DNA of 64,000 nt, taken from positions 157,545 through 221,544 of the forward strand of contig NZ_JAHQZS010000006.1 in the NCBI RefSeq assembly GCF_019061145.1. Direction: 5' to 3'. Source of the DNA: Anianabacter salinae. GTDB lineage: Bacteria; Pseudomonadota; Alphaproteobacteria; Rhodobacterales; Rhodobacteraceae. Below are positions 63,879 through 64,000 of the stretch, piece after piece. The position numbers were made by a program, and so were the translations under genes. Positions within the stretch are counted from its first letter, which is position 1; the number at the start of each line of letters is the position of its first letter. Under the pieces are notes generated by a model, which ran no database searches, was not told where the DNA came from, and saw only the letters and a program-made list of their open reading frames with translations.

Positions 63879-64000
63879 GGGGGGGCGGGGGGGGGGGCCC
63901 CCCCCCCCCCACCCAAAAGCATTTTCCACACCCTCCCTCCCCGGCGCACGCCCAAAACCAACGCCTCACCCGCCACTCCCTGCCCCGTCCCCCCGGGACT
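63879..64000. other. Low-complexity end, probable sequencing/assembly artefact
   Basis: A G-homopolymer block is followed directly by a C-homopolymer block, then about 90 bases that are strongly C-rich and G-poor on one strand. This composition is not seen elsewhere in the window. No gene or RNA can be read from it. Confidence 0.75.

Overview
The window is a high-GC chromosomal segment from an alphaproteobacterium, most likely a member of the Rhodobacterales (Rhodobacteraceae/Roseobacter group). The inference rests on several lines: an RpoHII-type sigma-32 next to a ChaN-like gene, a short prolyl-tRNA synthetase without an insertion domain, an AI-2E transporter/hdaA/ppk1/ppx cluster, a PccR-type (ScfR family) regulator beside propionyl-CoA carboxylase, and several small families (DUF6497, DUF4174, DUF1036, DUF2937) that are common in this order. 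No phage, insertion sequence, rRNA or CRISPR array was seen. The last ~120 bases look like sequencing or assembly artefact, not genome.

Layout. 1-2 kb: two PfkB-family sugar kinases, then a convergent tRNA-Gly(TCC). 2-5.2 kb (minus): proS, a DUF2937 gene and a glycerate 2-kinase. 5.4-10.9 kb (plus): AI-2E family permease, hdaA, ppk1 and ppx. 10.9-14.1 kb (minus): a run of small tightly packed genes (VOC, GNAT, TerB/J-domain, EEP hydrolase, small exported protein). 14.2-26.3 kb is the propionate locus: scpA (methylmalonyl-CoA mutase), DUF4174, a lower-GC membrane-protein gene, pccA, five small uncharacterised genes, pccB, an MFS efflux gene and pccR. PccAB carboxylates propionyl-CoA and ScpA isomerises the (R)-methylmalonyl-CoA product to succinyl-CoA. 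PccR probably controls pccB through repeated GCAAATYTGCWAA elements present upstream of both pccB/MFS and pccR.

26-37 kb: DUF1036, DMT and LysE exporters, a small winged-helix protein, a cNMP-binding patatin phospholipase, a dimethylglycine/sarcosine-dehydrogenase-like flavoprotein, a HELTH lipoprotein, DUF1328, a 2-hydroxyacid dehydrogenase, an SH3 protein and a cation efflux protein. 37-44 kb (minus): rpoH2-chaN-coaBC-dut-ThiF/MoeB-M3 peptidase. 44-47.6 kb (plus): cobU, histidine phosphatase, a GST with an added Cys-rich tail, and comM. 47.6-50.7 kb (minus): rsmI-yraN-gshB-alpha/beta hydrolase. 50.8-56.4 kb (plus): LppC-like lipoprotein, glnD, murJ. 56.4-62.7 kb: a rhomboid-fold protein lacking its catalytic dyad (minus), then trpS, VOC, class IV aminotransferase, an exported protein, a universal stress protein, and an Fe-S scaffold-tsaB-rimI operon preceded by an Irr-type iron-control palindrome. 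The window closes with a BMP-family nucleoside-binding protein whose ABC transporter partners would lie beyond the end.

I saw no clear new multi-gene defence or mobile system. The most unusual items are the cluster of uncharacterised small genes embedded between pccB and pccA, the MFS gene captured inside the PccR-controlled region, a well-formed promoter/RBS driving a 20-residue ORF, the pseudo-rhomboid, and the GST fused to a YHS/TRASH-like metal-site tail.
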